A DNA stretch of 64,000 bases from Marinobacter segnicrescens (GTDB lineage: Bacteria > Pseudomonadota > Gammaproteobacteria > Pseudomonadales > Oleiphilaceae). Below, piece after piece: positions 33,535 through 42,053 of this stretch. The stretch is taken from assembly GCF_900111555.1 (NCBI RefSeq), contig NZ_FOHZ01000003.1:1-64000 (forward strand). Reading direction: 5' to 3'. Each line of letters opens with the position of its first letter. Position 1 is the first letter of the stretch. Both the position numbers and the translations under genes were made by a program. Below the pieces are notes generated by a model. It saw only the letters and a list, made by a program, of their open reading frames with translations, ran no database searches and was not told the origin of the DNA.

Positions 33535-33927
33535 TCAGCGGCGCTTGTTGGCCTCCAGCATGGCGGCCATCATTTCGTGCACCTTGTTGATGGCCTTGAG
33601 CGGGCGCACCATCACCTTGAAATCCCGGATACGACCGGTCTCGTCCCATTCGATCATATCGACACCATTGATCACGGTGCCATCCAGTTCGGTACGGAAC
33701 TCCAGGACGGCTGTATTTCCATCGACAATTTCACGCAAATACTCGAAATGGTCGTTGTTCAATACACCAAACGCAGCCGCCAGGTACGCCTTGGTAATGG
33801 CCTTGCCTTCCTGGGGTGTATGTACCACCGGCGAATGAAACACAGCGTTGTCCGCCAGCAGGTCATCCAGTCCGTCAGCGTTGCCACTGTGGGCGAGCTC
33901 ATGCCAGGTCTTGAGGGTATCTATCAT
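33535..33927 (-). CDS. NTF2-like / SnoaL-fold protein
   Basis: 130 residues. MIDTLKTWHELAHSGNADGLDDLLADNAVFHSPV is the N-terminal helix-strand of SnoaL-like proteins. NTAVLEFRTELDGTVINGVDMIEWDETGRIRDF follows as the curved sheet that forms the ligand cavity, then MVRPLKAI near the end. Members are ketosteroid-isomerase-like enzymes or binding proteins. It is 6 bases after the first antiporter gene on the same strand, so probably in the same transcript; a functional link is not obvious. Confidence 0.85.
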   Translation of the reverse strand: MIDTLKTWHELAHSGNADGLDDLLADNAVFHSPVVHTPQEGKAITKAYLAAAFGVLNNDHFEYLREIVDGNTAVLEFRTELDGTVINGVDMIEWDETGRIRDFKVMVRPLKAINKVHEMMAAMLEANKRR

Positions 33928-33933
33928 GGAAAT

Positions 33934-35145
33934 CTACTCCTTGTTGTTGTCGGTCATCGCGTTATTGCGCAGAGTCCGTCGCACCAGCCAGGGTCCGGTA
34001 GCCTCGAAGAATACCGTGGAGCCTACCACCACAGCCATCAGCGTGGCACTGAACTCGGGGAAACGTTCGCCTGCTAGCAGGGCCATCCCCATAGCCACTC
34101 CGGCCTGGGGTGTCAGTGCCATACCAATCCCGGAAGGCAGGGCACCCTGCCTGCCTGCTACCGCCCGGGCACCCAGCAGGCCTCCCAGGTAGCGCCCCAG
34201 TATCCGGAGCAGGATATAGGCACCGGTAATGCCCAGGGCGGACCCAAGCATGTTCAGGTCGAGGCTGGCGCCTGCAAGCACGAAGAAAAAGACCAGGAAT
34301 GGCCATTTGAGGTAATCAATCTCGTTGAAGGAGCGAGTGTGGTGTGAAGCCAGGTTGGCCACAATGGCACCGGCTATCATCGCGGAGAGAAGTTCCGATA
34401 CGTTCAGCAGCGCGGCCCCACCGGCCAGTAACAGAATCAGGGCCAGCGCCTCTACGAGCGTCGGCTCACCCGCCTCCAGGCGCCCTGTCAGCCAGGCCGC
34501 AGGTATACCCACGATAACCCCGAGCGCTACGGCACCCCCAAGCTCCCAGAGCGCCTCCAGCAGGGCCTGCAGGCCATCACCGCTGGCGTGCCAGCCCAGA
34601 AACGCCATCGCCAGCCCAAACACAATAATACCCCAGCCATCATCCACGGCCACGGTACTGAGCAGCAGCCGGCCGACACGGGTATTCCCAGCTCGGAGTT
34701 CGTGGATGGTTTCACTGACCGCCGCCGGGTCGGTGGCCACGGAAATGGCCGCCAGCGCCACCGCCAGGATGACGGGAAATCCGAGCAGCCAAAGGCCCAG
34801 ACCAACAGCGGTCCCGCTGGCCAGCACCACCGTCAGGGAGAAGATCCCTACCACCGGCCCAAGGGTGCGCAGTCGGTCCCAGGTGAACTCCCCGCCCAAC
34901 AGAAACGCCACCATGACCAGGGCCAGCTGGATGAGCGGCTCTGCCAGGGTGGTCAATGGCCCCGCTGGCTGGCCAAGCCCCCATTGCTGGATAGCCGCCA
35001 CGACAACGCCGACCAGCACCAGCAGGGATATCCGGGGCACAGCGGTTCTGGCCGCAATAACATCCGCCAGGATACTGATCGACAGCAGGCCACCCATTAT
35101 GACCAGTACCATTCCATATTGGGCGGGATCCAGCGGCAGTTCCAT
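33934..35145 (-). CDS. Cation:proton antiporter (CPA2-type, membrane domain only)
   Basis: 403 residues, about 12 membrane segments. Na+/H+ exchanger landmarks: LIQLALVMVAFLLGGEFTWDRLRTLG, VALAAISVATDPAAVSETIHEL with the conserved TDP substrate-site Asp, VAVDDGWGIIVFGLAMA with a DD pair, and a late VFFFVLAGASLDLNML. No C-terminal RCK domain, unlike the gene immediately upstream. The 8-base gap shows that the two antiporters are cotranscribed; together they may set Na+/K+ and pH balance in a marine setting. Confidence 0.9.
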   Translation of the reverse strand: MELPLDPAQYGMVLVIMGGLLSISILADVIAARTAVPRISLLVLVGVVVAAIQQWGLGQPAGPLTTLAEPLIQLALVMVAFLLGGEFTWDRLRTLGPVVGIFSLTVVLASGTAVGLGLWLLGFPVILAVALAAISVATDPAAVSETIHELRAGNTRVGRLLLSTVAVDDGWGIIVFGLAMAFLGWHASGDGLQALLEALWELGGAVALGVIVGIPAAWLTGRLEAGEPTLVEALALILLLAGGAALLNVSELLSAMIAGAIVANLASHHTRSFNEIDYLKWPFLVFFFVLAGASLDLNMLGSALGITGAYILLRILGRYLGGLLGARAVAGRQGALPSGIGMALTPQAGVAMGMALLAGERFPEFSATLMAVVVGSTVFFEATGPWLVRRTLRNNAMTDNNKE

Positions 35146-35153
35146 TGTGTACC

Positions 35154-37007
35154 TCAGCCGTCCCGCGACGGGTCGGTGGTGACCTCACCTTCGCTCTTCC
35201 GGTCCCTCGCGGCCCGGGGGGGTACCAGGCTGATCAGCTGCCAGTCAGTATCCGGCTCGAGCTCGTCCCCAGCCATGACCGGGTGGATCTTGTCCTTGTC
35301 GTTGATCACGAACAATACCCTGGCCTCGCCGTCGTGCCTTGCCAGGAAGTCCTCATAGGTAAAGCTTTCACTCAGTTGGGTGGTCTTCACGGTATAGCCA
35401 CGGCTGACCAGGCTGGCCAGCTTGGGATAGGACAGGTCATCAAACAGGCCACGGGTCTGCTGGATTTTCTCTGCAGACTGGTGGCTGGCCTTCTGATCCT
35501 GCTCACCTTCCGACAGGCTGTACACACTGTTGGGGCCAAACCAGTCCAGGAAGTGGTAGGTGGCCAGGGAGTTCAGTTGCTTGTACGGAGAAATCACCAG
35601 CAGCTTCCCTACTCCCGTCAGGTCCAGGTGGGTGGAGGCATGCTCTGAAGTGGGGTTGCCAAAATACACCTTGAGGCCGTCCATCCGGGCCTGGCGTACG
35701 TTTTCCCAGTTGGTATCGGTGAGCGTGACCGGTATTTCATTCTTCTGCAGGGCCTGGGCAATGGCGCGGGCACCACTGTTGGCCCCCAGGATCAGGAAAC
35801 CAAAGGCTGCGGGTTCTGCCACTCCGAGTGCCCGGGCAATCGGGCGGGCCGTCAGGCTCTGCAGGGTAACGGTGGCGATGATCAACATGAACACCAGGGG
35901 TACCAGTGTGCCCGCATCCTCATAGCCCTGGTTTTCCAGCTGGAACGCGAACAGGGCGGATACCGCCGCTGCCACGATGCCACGGGGGGCTATCCAACTG
36001 AGAAACGCCTTCTCGCGCCAGTTCAGCGACGTGCCTATGCCAGACAGGAGAATACTGACCGGGCGGGCCACCAGCATCAGGATAGCCAGGACCACCACCA
36101 GGCCCCAGCCCAATTCTGCGATGGCACCAAAGTCCACCCGTGCGGCCAGGATAATAAACAGGGCCGAGATCAGAAGAACACTGAGGGACTCCTTGAACTC
36201 CAGGATATCGTCAATGGGCACCATCTTCATGTTGGCCATCCAGATCCCCATGATGGTCACCGTCAGCAGACCTGATTCGTGGGCGATCTCGTTGGACAGG
36301 GCGTAGACCCCCAGCATGAAGGTCAGGGTTCCGGCGTTATGCAGATATTGGGGGAGCAGGTGCTTGCGCAGGGCCACGCCATTAATCCAGCCGGCAACGG
36401 CGCCGAACAACAGCCCGACGGCCACGGTCTTGCCGAAGATATACACCGAGTGCCAGAACACATTGCCCTGGCCCCAGGAAATGATGGCCTCAAAGACCAG
36501 TACCGCCAGCAACGCACCGACGGGGTCGATAATGATGCCTTCCCAACGCAGGATATTGGCGAGGTTCTGTTTCGGGCGCACTGACCGCAGTAGGGGCGCA
36601 ATCACAGTCGGCCCGGTCACAATCGAAATGGCACCAAAGAGCAGAGCCACCTCCCAGGAAACATCCAGTATCCAGCGTGCCGCCAGGGTGCCGATCAGTG
36701 CTGTCACCACTGACCCTACCGGAATCAGGTTGCGGACCATCTTGCCGTGGCCCTTGATCTCCTCGTACTTGAGCGTAAGGCTGCCCTCGAACAGGATCAC
36801 CGCCACCGCCAGCGAGATCATCGGGAACAGCAGGTCACCGAACAAAGGCTCCGGCTGTAGCCAGCCAAGCACCGGGCCGGCGGCAATGCCACCAGCCAGC
36901 AAAAACAGGATTGCCGGCATTCGTACCCGCCAGGCCAGCCACTGACAGAAAAGTGAGGCAATACCAATACTGGCCAGAACGAGAACGATGCTTACGCTCA
37001 TAGACAC
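35154..37007 (-). CDS. Sodium/proton antiporter with C-terminal RCK (TrkA-N) domain
   Basis: 617 residues. About 12 membrane segments up to residue 400, with VAVILFEGSLTLKYEEIKGHG, FGAISIVTGPTVIAPLLRS and WEGIIIDPVGALLAVLVFE (the NhaP-type GxxxxDP site), and WIAPRGIVAAAVSALFAF. A TrkA-N nucleotide-binding domain follows (FGFLILGANSGARAIAQAL, then VTLTDTNWENVRQA), then a TrkA-C-like end. NhaP/CPA1 exchangers with RCK domains are gated by NAD(H) or nucleotides. First gene of the antiporter operon. Confidence 0.92.
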   Translation of the reverse strand: MSMSVSIVLVLASIGIASLFCQWLAWRVRMPAILFLLAGGIAAGPVLGWLQPEPLFGDLLFPMISLAVAVILFEGSLTLKYEEIKGHGKMVRNLIPVGSVVTALIGTLAARWILDVSWEVALLFGAISIVTGPTVIAPLLRSVRPKQNLANILRWEGIIIDPVGALLAVLVFEAIISWGQGNVFWHSVYIFGKTVAVGLLFGAVAGWINGVALRKHLLPQYLHNAGTLTFMLGVYALSNEIAHESGLLTVTIMGIWMANMKMVPIDDILEFKESLSVLLISALFIILAARVDFGAIAELGWGLVVVLAILMLVARPVSILLSGIGTSLNWREKAFLSWIAPRGIVAAAVSALFAFQLENQGYEDAGTLVPLVFMLIIATVTLQSLTARPIARALGVAEPAAFGFLILGANSGARAIAQALQKNEIPVTLTDTNWENVRQARMDGLKVYFGNPTSEHASTHLDLTGVGKLLVISPYKQLNSLATYHFLDWFGPNSVYSLSEGEQDQKASHQSAEKIQQTRGLFDDLSYPKLASLVSRGYTVKTTQLSESFTYEDFLARHDGEARVLFVINDKDKIHPVMAGDELEPDTDWQLISLVPPRAARDRKSEGEVTTDPSRDG

Positions 37008-37181
37008 CCGGTTTCAATTCAGTCGAGGAAGAGCCGGATTATGGTCAATCCGCCCATGCCGACGGCAGCCGGCACGCACACAGGATACGTCAGAGGGGAA
37101 AAGCTGTACACGGCAAACCCGTGCACAGCCCGGGGGAGGGCCGCCAGCCCTTCAAAGCCAGCCGCCATCAATCAACTGAGA

Positions 37182-37328
37182 TCAGCTCCGGCGTTGGCGG
37201 GCACGCATTGCGCCAAGACCTGCCAGGCCCAGGGCGAGCAAGGCCAACGAACCCGGTGCAGAGGCATCTGCTACCCGGGTCAGCTCCAGGCTGTAGGCCC
37301 AGGGGCCGTCGCCGGAGTGCCGGGACAC
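37182..37328 (-). pseudogene. PEP-CTERM sorting-signal remnant
   Basis: The minus strand encodes, in one frame ending at a TGA (37182-37184), PWAYSLELTRVADASAPGSL followed by ALLALGLAGLGAMRARQRRS. This is a PEP-CTERM-like tail: a degenerate Pro-containing motif (SAPGS rather than PEP), a hydrophobic helix and an Arg-rich end. An in-frame stop lies just upstream (37332-37334), so only about 48 codons remain and no start with a ribosome site is seen. It is best read as the 3' end of a decayed exosortase-target gene. No exosortase gene is in the window. Confidence 0.6.
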
Positions 37329-37390
37329 CTGTCACCATAGAGAGCAGGTCTTACCTTCCGGTGTCTGTTTCTTGATGGTTTGCTGACAAA

Positions 37391-37447
37391 TTGACGAAAT
37401 TCCCCGACAACCGCTACATAAAAGAATTTTCGTCAATCAATTGACGA
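37391..37447. repeat. Cluster of TTGACGAA repeats (direct and inverted)
   Basis: TTGACGAAATTC at 37391-37402 and GAATTTTCGTCAA at 37424-37436 are inverted copies with one bulged base. TTGACGAA recurs at 37441-37448, forming CGTCAATCAATTGACG with the middle copy. Spacing and symmetry suggest a binding site for a dimeric regulator; the neighbouring genes do not identify it. Confidence 0.45.
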
Positions 37448-37476
37448 ACAAGGCCAGCAAAATGCCGGCCTTGTTC
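37446..37476 (-). terminator. Strong hairpin downstream of the DUF1328 gene
   Basis: GAACAAGGCCAGC (37446-37458) pairs with GCCGGCCTTGTTC (37464-37476), 13 positions with one mismatch and a 5-base loop. It is 50 bases after the DUF1328 stop on the minus strand. There is no T-run, so it may need Rho or act as an RNA 3' end. Confidence 0.6.
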
Positions 37477-37525
37477 GTGATCCTTTCATCAGGGGTCTGC
37501 ACGGTAAACCGTCGCGGACTGCCCG

Positions 37526-37696
37526 TCAGGGTTTGCGTCCTTTCATGGCGTTGGCGACCAGGGAGATCACCAGGAGAATCAGGAAAATAAAGAACAGGAC
37601 CTTGGCAATGCCGGCAGCTGTGCCGGCAATTCCACCAAAACCCAGGACACCTGCGATGATGGCGATGATCAGACAAACGACAGCCCAATAAAGCAT
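37526..37696 (-). CDS. DUF1328 small membrane protein (YtjA-like)
   Basis: A 56-residue protein starting at ATG 37696, with GGAGGGAACG just upstream. Sequence landmarks: [20 protein letters not shown] at the start, [18 protein letters not shown] in the middle and [10 protein letters not shown] at the end. This is the two-helix DUF1328/YtjA family, often induced by stress or in stationary phase. Function unknown. It is transcribed alone and followed by a hairpin. Confidence 0.9.
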   Translation of the reverse strand: MLYWAVVCLIIAIIAGVLGFGGIAGTAAGIAKVLFFIFLILLVISLVANAMKGRKP

Positions 37697-37892
37697 CGTT
37701 CCCTCCTTAGGGTCGGCCTCCTTTTCCAGGTGCCAACGCGATGTGAATTTGGATACTGCCCTTTCACCTTTGACCCAAAACCGAAAAACCTCAAGAAATC
37801 AGTTGCTTTCTGACCAACATTTAATACTTATCATTTCCCTTTTTACCAGCAGCCCTGCCCCGGATGCCGGGCATGGCCTAATCCAGTGAACG

Positions 37893-38360
37893 TCACACAG
37901 GCAACATCAGGGTATTCTTGATCTCCCGAAGGGCGAAGTTGGAATTCACCTGCGAAATCCCCTGAAGGGTAAAGATTTTTTCATTCAGGAACCGGTCATA
38001 ACTGGCCATATCCGGCACCACCACCCGCAGTACAAAATCCGCGTTACCCGTGACGGCAAAGCACTGCAGCACCTCTGGATAGCTGCTGACCTCCCGCTCG
38101 ATCTCCGCCGTGCTGTCGATGGTATGGCGCTGTAATGAAAGGTTCACCAGCACACACAGGCCCTGCCCCATGGCCTCCGGGTTCAGCCGGGCACTGTACC
38201 CAATGATGACGCCAGCCTCCTCCAGCGCGCGCACTCGTCGCCAGCATGCCGCCGGCGACAGGCCCACCTGTTCAGCCAGTTGCTGGTTGCTGATGCGCCC
38301 ATCCTGTTGCAACGCATCCAGGATGCGACGATCCAGCTTATCCAGTTCCACCTGTTTCAT
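37893..38360 (-). CDS. Lrp/AsnC-family transcriptional regulator
   Basis: 155 residues from ATG 38360 (AGGTG upstream; an earlier ATG at 38384 is less likely). N-terminal winged HTH: LDRRILDALQQDGRISNQQLAEQVGLSPAACWRRVRALEEAGVI (shown in family form over residues 8-50). C-terminal RAM/AsnC effector domain: PEVLQCFAVTGNADFVLRVVVPDMASYDRFL. Such proteins are octameric and bind amino acids. It is divergent from the indolepyruvate oxidoreductase operon (157 bases apart), so it most likely controls that operon in response to an aromatic or branched-chain amino acid. A loose dyad ATTTT-N6-AAAAT lies shortly before the oxidoreductase ATG. Confidence 0.93.
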   Translation of the reverse strand: MKQVELDKLDRRILDALQQDGRISNQQLAEQVGLSPAACWRRVRALEEAGVIIGYSARLNPEAMGQGLCVLVNLSLQRHTIDSTAEIEREVSSYPEVLQCFAVTGNADFVLRVVVPDMASYDRFLNEKIFTLQGISQVNSNFALREIKNTLMLPV

Positions 38361-38516
38361 TTGGTAACACCTGATTTTTATCAAAGGATCTTTCGCTTAA
38401 TTGTCATTCATCAAAGACTGTTGCGCAAATGGCACTCCAGCCTGCTCAAAAAGCAAGCACATTCGGTGCCTTCCCCCCTAGAATTTTGTTCATAAAATCA
38501 ACAAAGGGAGAGCACC

Positions 38517-41500
38517 ATGTCCGCCGATACTTCCAAGCCGGATACCCCTCACTTAGACGACTACCAACTGGAAGACCGCTATCATCGGGAAGCCGGCCGT
38601 GTCTTTCTCACCGGCACACAGGCCCTGGTCCGTATCCCGTTGATGCAGGCAGCACTGGACCGCAAGCAAGGCCTGAATACTGCCGGTATGGTCAGTGGCT
38701 ACCGGGGCTCCCCCCTGGGCGCCTATGACCAGGCCCTGTGGCAGGCAAAGGACCTGCTGGAACAGAACCGCATCGATTTCGTACCCGCCATCAACGAAGA
38801 CCTGGCCGCCACCATCATGCTGGGCACCCAGCAAGTGGAAACCGACGATGACCGCCAGGTGGATGGCGTATTCGGCCTCTGGTACGGCAAGGGCCCGGGC
38901 GTTGACCGGGCCGGTGATGCCCTCAAGCACGGCACCACCTATGGCAGCTCACCCCATGGCGGCGTCCTGGTGGTGGCCGGCGATGACCATGGCTGTGTGT
39001 CGTCGTCCATGCCCCATCAGTCAGACGTGGCCTTCATGAGCTTCTTCATGCCCACCATCAACCCGGCCAACATTGCCGAGTACCTGGAGTTCGGCCTCTG
39101 GGGCTATGCCCTGTCCCGCTACAGCGGCTGCTGGGTGGGCTTCAAGGCTATCTCGGAAACCGTGGAAAGTGCCGCGTCGGTGGAACTGCCACCCATGCCC
39201 GATTTCGTCATGCCGGACGACTTCACACCACCGGCAGACGGCCTGCACTACCGGTGGCCAGACCTGCCCGGGCCGCAACTGGAAACCCGCATCGAGCACA
39301 AACTGGCCGCCGTTCAGGCCTTTGCCCGGGCCAACCCCATCGACCGTTGCCTCTATAACAACCGGGAAGCCCGCTTCGGCATTGTTACCACCGGCAAGGG
39401 CCACCTGGACCTGCTGGAAGCCCTCGACCTGCTTGGCATCGATGAAGACAAGGCCAGGGACATGGGCCTGGATATCTACAAGATCGGCATGGTCTGGCCC
39501 CTGGAGCGCAGGGGCGTACTGGAGTTTGTCCACGGCAAGCAGGAAGTGCTGGTCATCGAGGAAAAGCGCGGCATCATCGAAAGTCAGATCAAAGAGTATA
39601 TGTCCGAGCCGGACCGCCCCGGCGAGGTGCTGATCACCGGCAAGCAGGACGAACTGGGCCGGCCCCTGATCCCTTACGTGGGGGAGCTGAGCCCGAAACT
39701 GGTGGCCGGCTTCCTCGCTGCCCGCCTGGGCCGGTTCTTTGGCGTCGACTTCAGCGAGCAACTGGCGCAGATCAACACCATGACCACCGCCCAGGACCCG
39801 GGCGGGGTCAAGCGACTGCCCTATTTCTGCTCCGGCTGCCCCCACAACACCTCGACCAAGGTACCGGAAGGCAGCAAGGCCCTGGCCGGTATCGGCTGCC
39901 ACTTTATGGCGTCCTGGATGGGTCGCAACACCGAGTCCCTGATCCAGATGGGCGGCGAAGGCGTCAACTGGATCGGCAAGAGTCGTTACACCGGCAACCC
40001 CCATGTATTCCAGAACCTGGGGGAAGGCACCTACTTCCACTCCGGCTCGATGGCCATTCGCCAGGCGGTGGCCGCCGGCATTAACATTACCTACAAGATC
40101 CTGTTCAACGACGCCGTGGCCATGACCGGCGGCCAGCCGGTGGATGGCCAGATCACCGTCGATGCCATTGCCCAGCAGGTCACTGCAGAGGGCGCGAAAC
40201 GCGTTGTTGTGCTCAGCGATGAGCCCGAAAAATACAACGACCACAAGGACCGTTTCCCGAAGGACGTCACCTTCCACGACCGTAGTGAACTGGACCAGGT
40301 ACAACGGGAACTGCGGGAAATTCCCGGCTGTACCGTACTGATCTACGACCAGACCTGCGCCGCCGAGAAACGCCGTCGCCGCAAGCGCAAGCAGTTTCCG
40401 GACCCGGCAAAGCGGGCGTTCATCAACCACCACGTGTGTGAAGGCTGCGGTGACTGTTCCGTGCAGTCCAATTGCCTGTCCGTGGTACCCCGACAGACCG
40501 AGCTGGGTCGCAAGCGCAAGATCGACCAGTCCTCCTGCAACAAGGACTACTCCTGCGTGAACGGCTTCTGCCCCAGCTTTGTCACCATCGAAGGTGGCCA
40601 GCTGCGCAAGAGTCGCGGTATGGACACCGGCTCGGTGCTGAACCGCAAGCTCGCTGATATCCCCGCCCCTGTGTTGCCCGCCATGAATGGCTCCTACGAC
40701 CTGCTGGTGGGCGGCGTTGGCGGCACCGGCGTGGTCACCGTGGGTCAGCTGATCACCATGGCGGCCCACCTGGAGTCAAAGGGCGCCTCGGTGCTGGACT
40801 TTATGGGCTTCGCCCAGAAAGGCGGCACGGTGCTCAGCTACGTACGCATGGCGCCGTCCCCGGACCGGCTGCACCAGGTGCGCATCAGCAACGGCCAGGC
40901 CGATGCCGTCATCGCCTGCGACCTGGTTGTGGCCAGCTCCCAGAAGGCACTGACGGTGCTGCGACCTAATCACACACGAATCGTCGCCAACGAGGCGGAA
41001 CTGCCCACTGCGGATTACGTGCTCTACCGGGACGCGGATATGAAGGCGGACAAACGCCTGGAAATCCTGCGCAACGCGGTAGGCGACGATCACTTTGCCC
41101 GCCTGGATGCCAACGGCATTGCTGACAAACTGATGGGCGACACCGTCTTTTCCAACGTCATGATGCTGGGCTTTGCCTGGCAGAAAGGACTCCTGCCCCT
41201 GTCCGAAGCGGCCCTGATGAAGGCCATCGAACTCAACGGCGTGGCCATTGACCGCAACAAGGAAGCCTTTGGATGGGGTCGCCTGGCAGCAGTCAACCCT
41301 CGGGCGATCACCGACCTGCTGACGGACAACCAGCCGCAAGCGGTGGAAGTGAAAGCGGAACCCACCCTGGAACAGCTGATTGACACCCGCTACAACCACC
41401 TGGTGGCCTACCAGAACCGTCGCTGGGCAGACCGGTACCGGATTGTTATCGAAGGCGTCCGCAAGGCAGAACAGAATCTGGGACACACCAACGGCCTGCT

Positions 41501-42053
41501 CACCCGGGCGGTGGCCCAGCAGCTCTATCGTTTCATGGCCTACAAGGACGAATATGAAGTGGCCCGGCTGTTTGCCGAAACCGATTTCATGAAAGAAGTG
41601 AATGACACCTTCGAAGGCGACTTCCAGGTCCATTTCCACCTGGCGCCGCCCCTCATGAACCGGGGCACCGACGCCCAGGGCCGCCCGAAGAAACGGAAGT
41701 TCGGCCCCTGGATATTCCGTGCCTTTAAAGTACTGGCCAGACTTCGCAGCCTGCGTGGCACCCCCATCGACCCGTTCCGCTACTCGGCGGATCGCAAGCT
41801 GGACCGCGCCATGCTCAAGGACTACCAGGCGCTCGTTAACCGCATCCAGAAAGAGCTGAACGCGAACAACTACGACACCTTTTTACAACTGGCGGAGCTG
41901 CCCGCCGACGTGCGTGGCTACGGCCCGGTGCGGGAACAGGCCGCCAAGGCGATCCGGGACAAACAGCAACAGCTCTACAAGGCTCTCGATACTGGCCGCC
42001 CCACCCTGATCCGCACCCAGCAGGCCGATGAGAAGGAGGCAGACCATGTTTGA
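38517..42053 (+). CDS. Fused 2-oxoacid (indolepyruvate-type) ferredoxin oxidoreductase
   Basis: 1178 residues, combining the alpha and beta parts of archaeal IorA/IorB. Order: pyrimidine-binding domain (AGMVSGYRGSPLGAYDQAL), VEEKRGIIESQI-type linker, a TPP domain with FCSGCPHNTS and GIGCHFMASWMGR and GGEGVNWIG, one [4Fe-4S] motif CEGCGDCSVQSNC, then a gamma domain beginning LLVGGVGGTGVVTVGQLI. It oxidises an aryl- or branched-chain 2-oxoacid to the acyl-CoA, reducing ferredoxin. The next gene makes the oxoacid by transamination; its ATG lies 8 bases inside this gene. GGGAG precedes the start. Confidence 0.93.
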   Translation: MSADTSKPDTPHLDDYQLEDRYHREAGRVFLTGTQALVRIPLMQAALDRKQGLNTAGMVSGYRGSPLGAYDQALWQAKDLLEQNRIDFVPAINEDLAATIMLGTQQVETDDDRQVDGVFGLWYGKGPGVDRAGDALKHGTTYGSSPHGGVLVVAGDDHGCVSSSMPHQSDVAFMSFFMPTINPANIAEYLEFGLWGYALSRYSGCWVGFKAISETVESAASVELPPMPDFVMPDDFTPPADGLHYRWPDLPGPQLETRIEHKLAAVQAFARANPIDRCLYNNREARFGIVTTGKGHLDLLEALDLLGIDEDKARDMGLDIYKIGMVWPLERRGVLEFVHGKQEVLVIEEKRGIIESQIKEYMSEPDRPGEVLITGKQDELGRPLIPYVGELSPKLVAGFLAARLGRFFGVDFSEQLAQINTMTTAQDPGGVKRLPYFCSGCPHNTSTKVPEGSKALAGIGCHFMASWMGRNTESLIQMGGEGVNWIGKSRYTGNPHVFQNLGEGTYFHSGSMAIRQAVAAGINITYKILFNDAVAMTGGQPVDGQITVDAIAQQVTAEGAKRVVVLSDEPEKYNDHKDRFPKDVTFHDRSELDQVQRELREIPGCTVLIYDQTCAAEKRRRRKRKQFPDPAKRAFINHHVCEGCGDCSVQSNCLSVVPRQTELGRKRKIDQSSCNKDYSCVNGFCPSFVTIEGGQLRKSRGMDTGSVLNRKLADIPAPVLPAMNGSYDLLVGGVGGTGVVTVGQLITMAAHLESKGASVLDFMGFAQKGGTVLSYVRMAPSPDRLHQVRISNGQADAVIACDLVVASSQKALTVLRPNHTRIVANEAELPTADYVLYRDADMKADKRLEILRNAVGDDHFARLDANGIADKLMGDTVFSNVMMLGFAWQKGLLPLSEAALMKAIELNGVAIDRNKEAFGWGRLAAVNPRAITDLLTDNQPQAVEVKAEPTLEQLIDTRYNHLVAYQNRRWADRYRIVIEGVRKAEQNLGHTNGLLTRAVAQQLYRFMAYKDEYEVARLFAETDFMKEVNDTFEGDFQVHFHLAPPLMNRGTDAQGRPKKRKFGPWIFRAFKVLARLRSLRGTPIDPFRYSADRKLDRAMLKDYQALVNRIQKELNANNYDTFLQLAELPADVRGYGPVREQAAKAIRDKQQQLYKALDTGRPTLIRTQQADEKEADHV

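Noticed and set aside
39021..40769. 582-codon minus-strand frame
   Set aside because: Antisense shadow of the indolepyruvate oxidoreductase gene, whose plus-strand product has full catalytic motifs.
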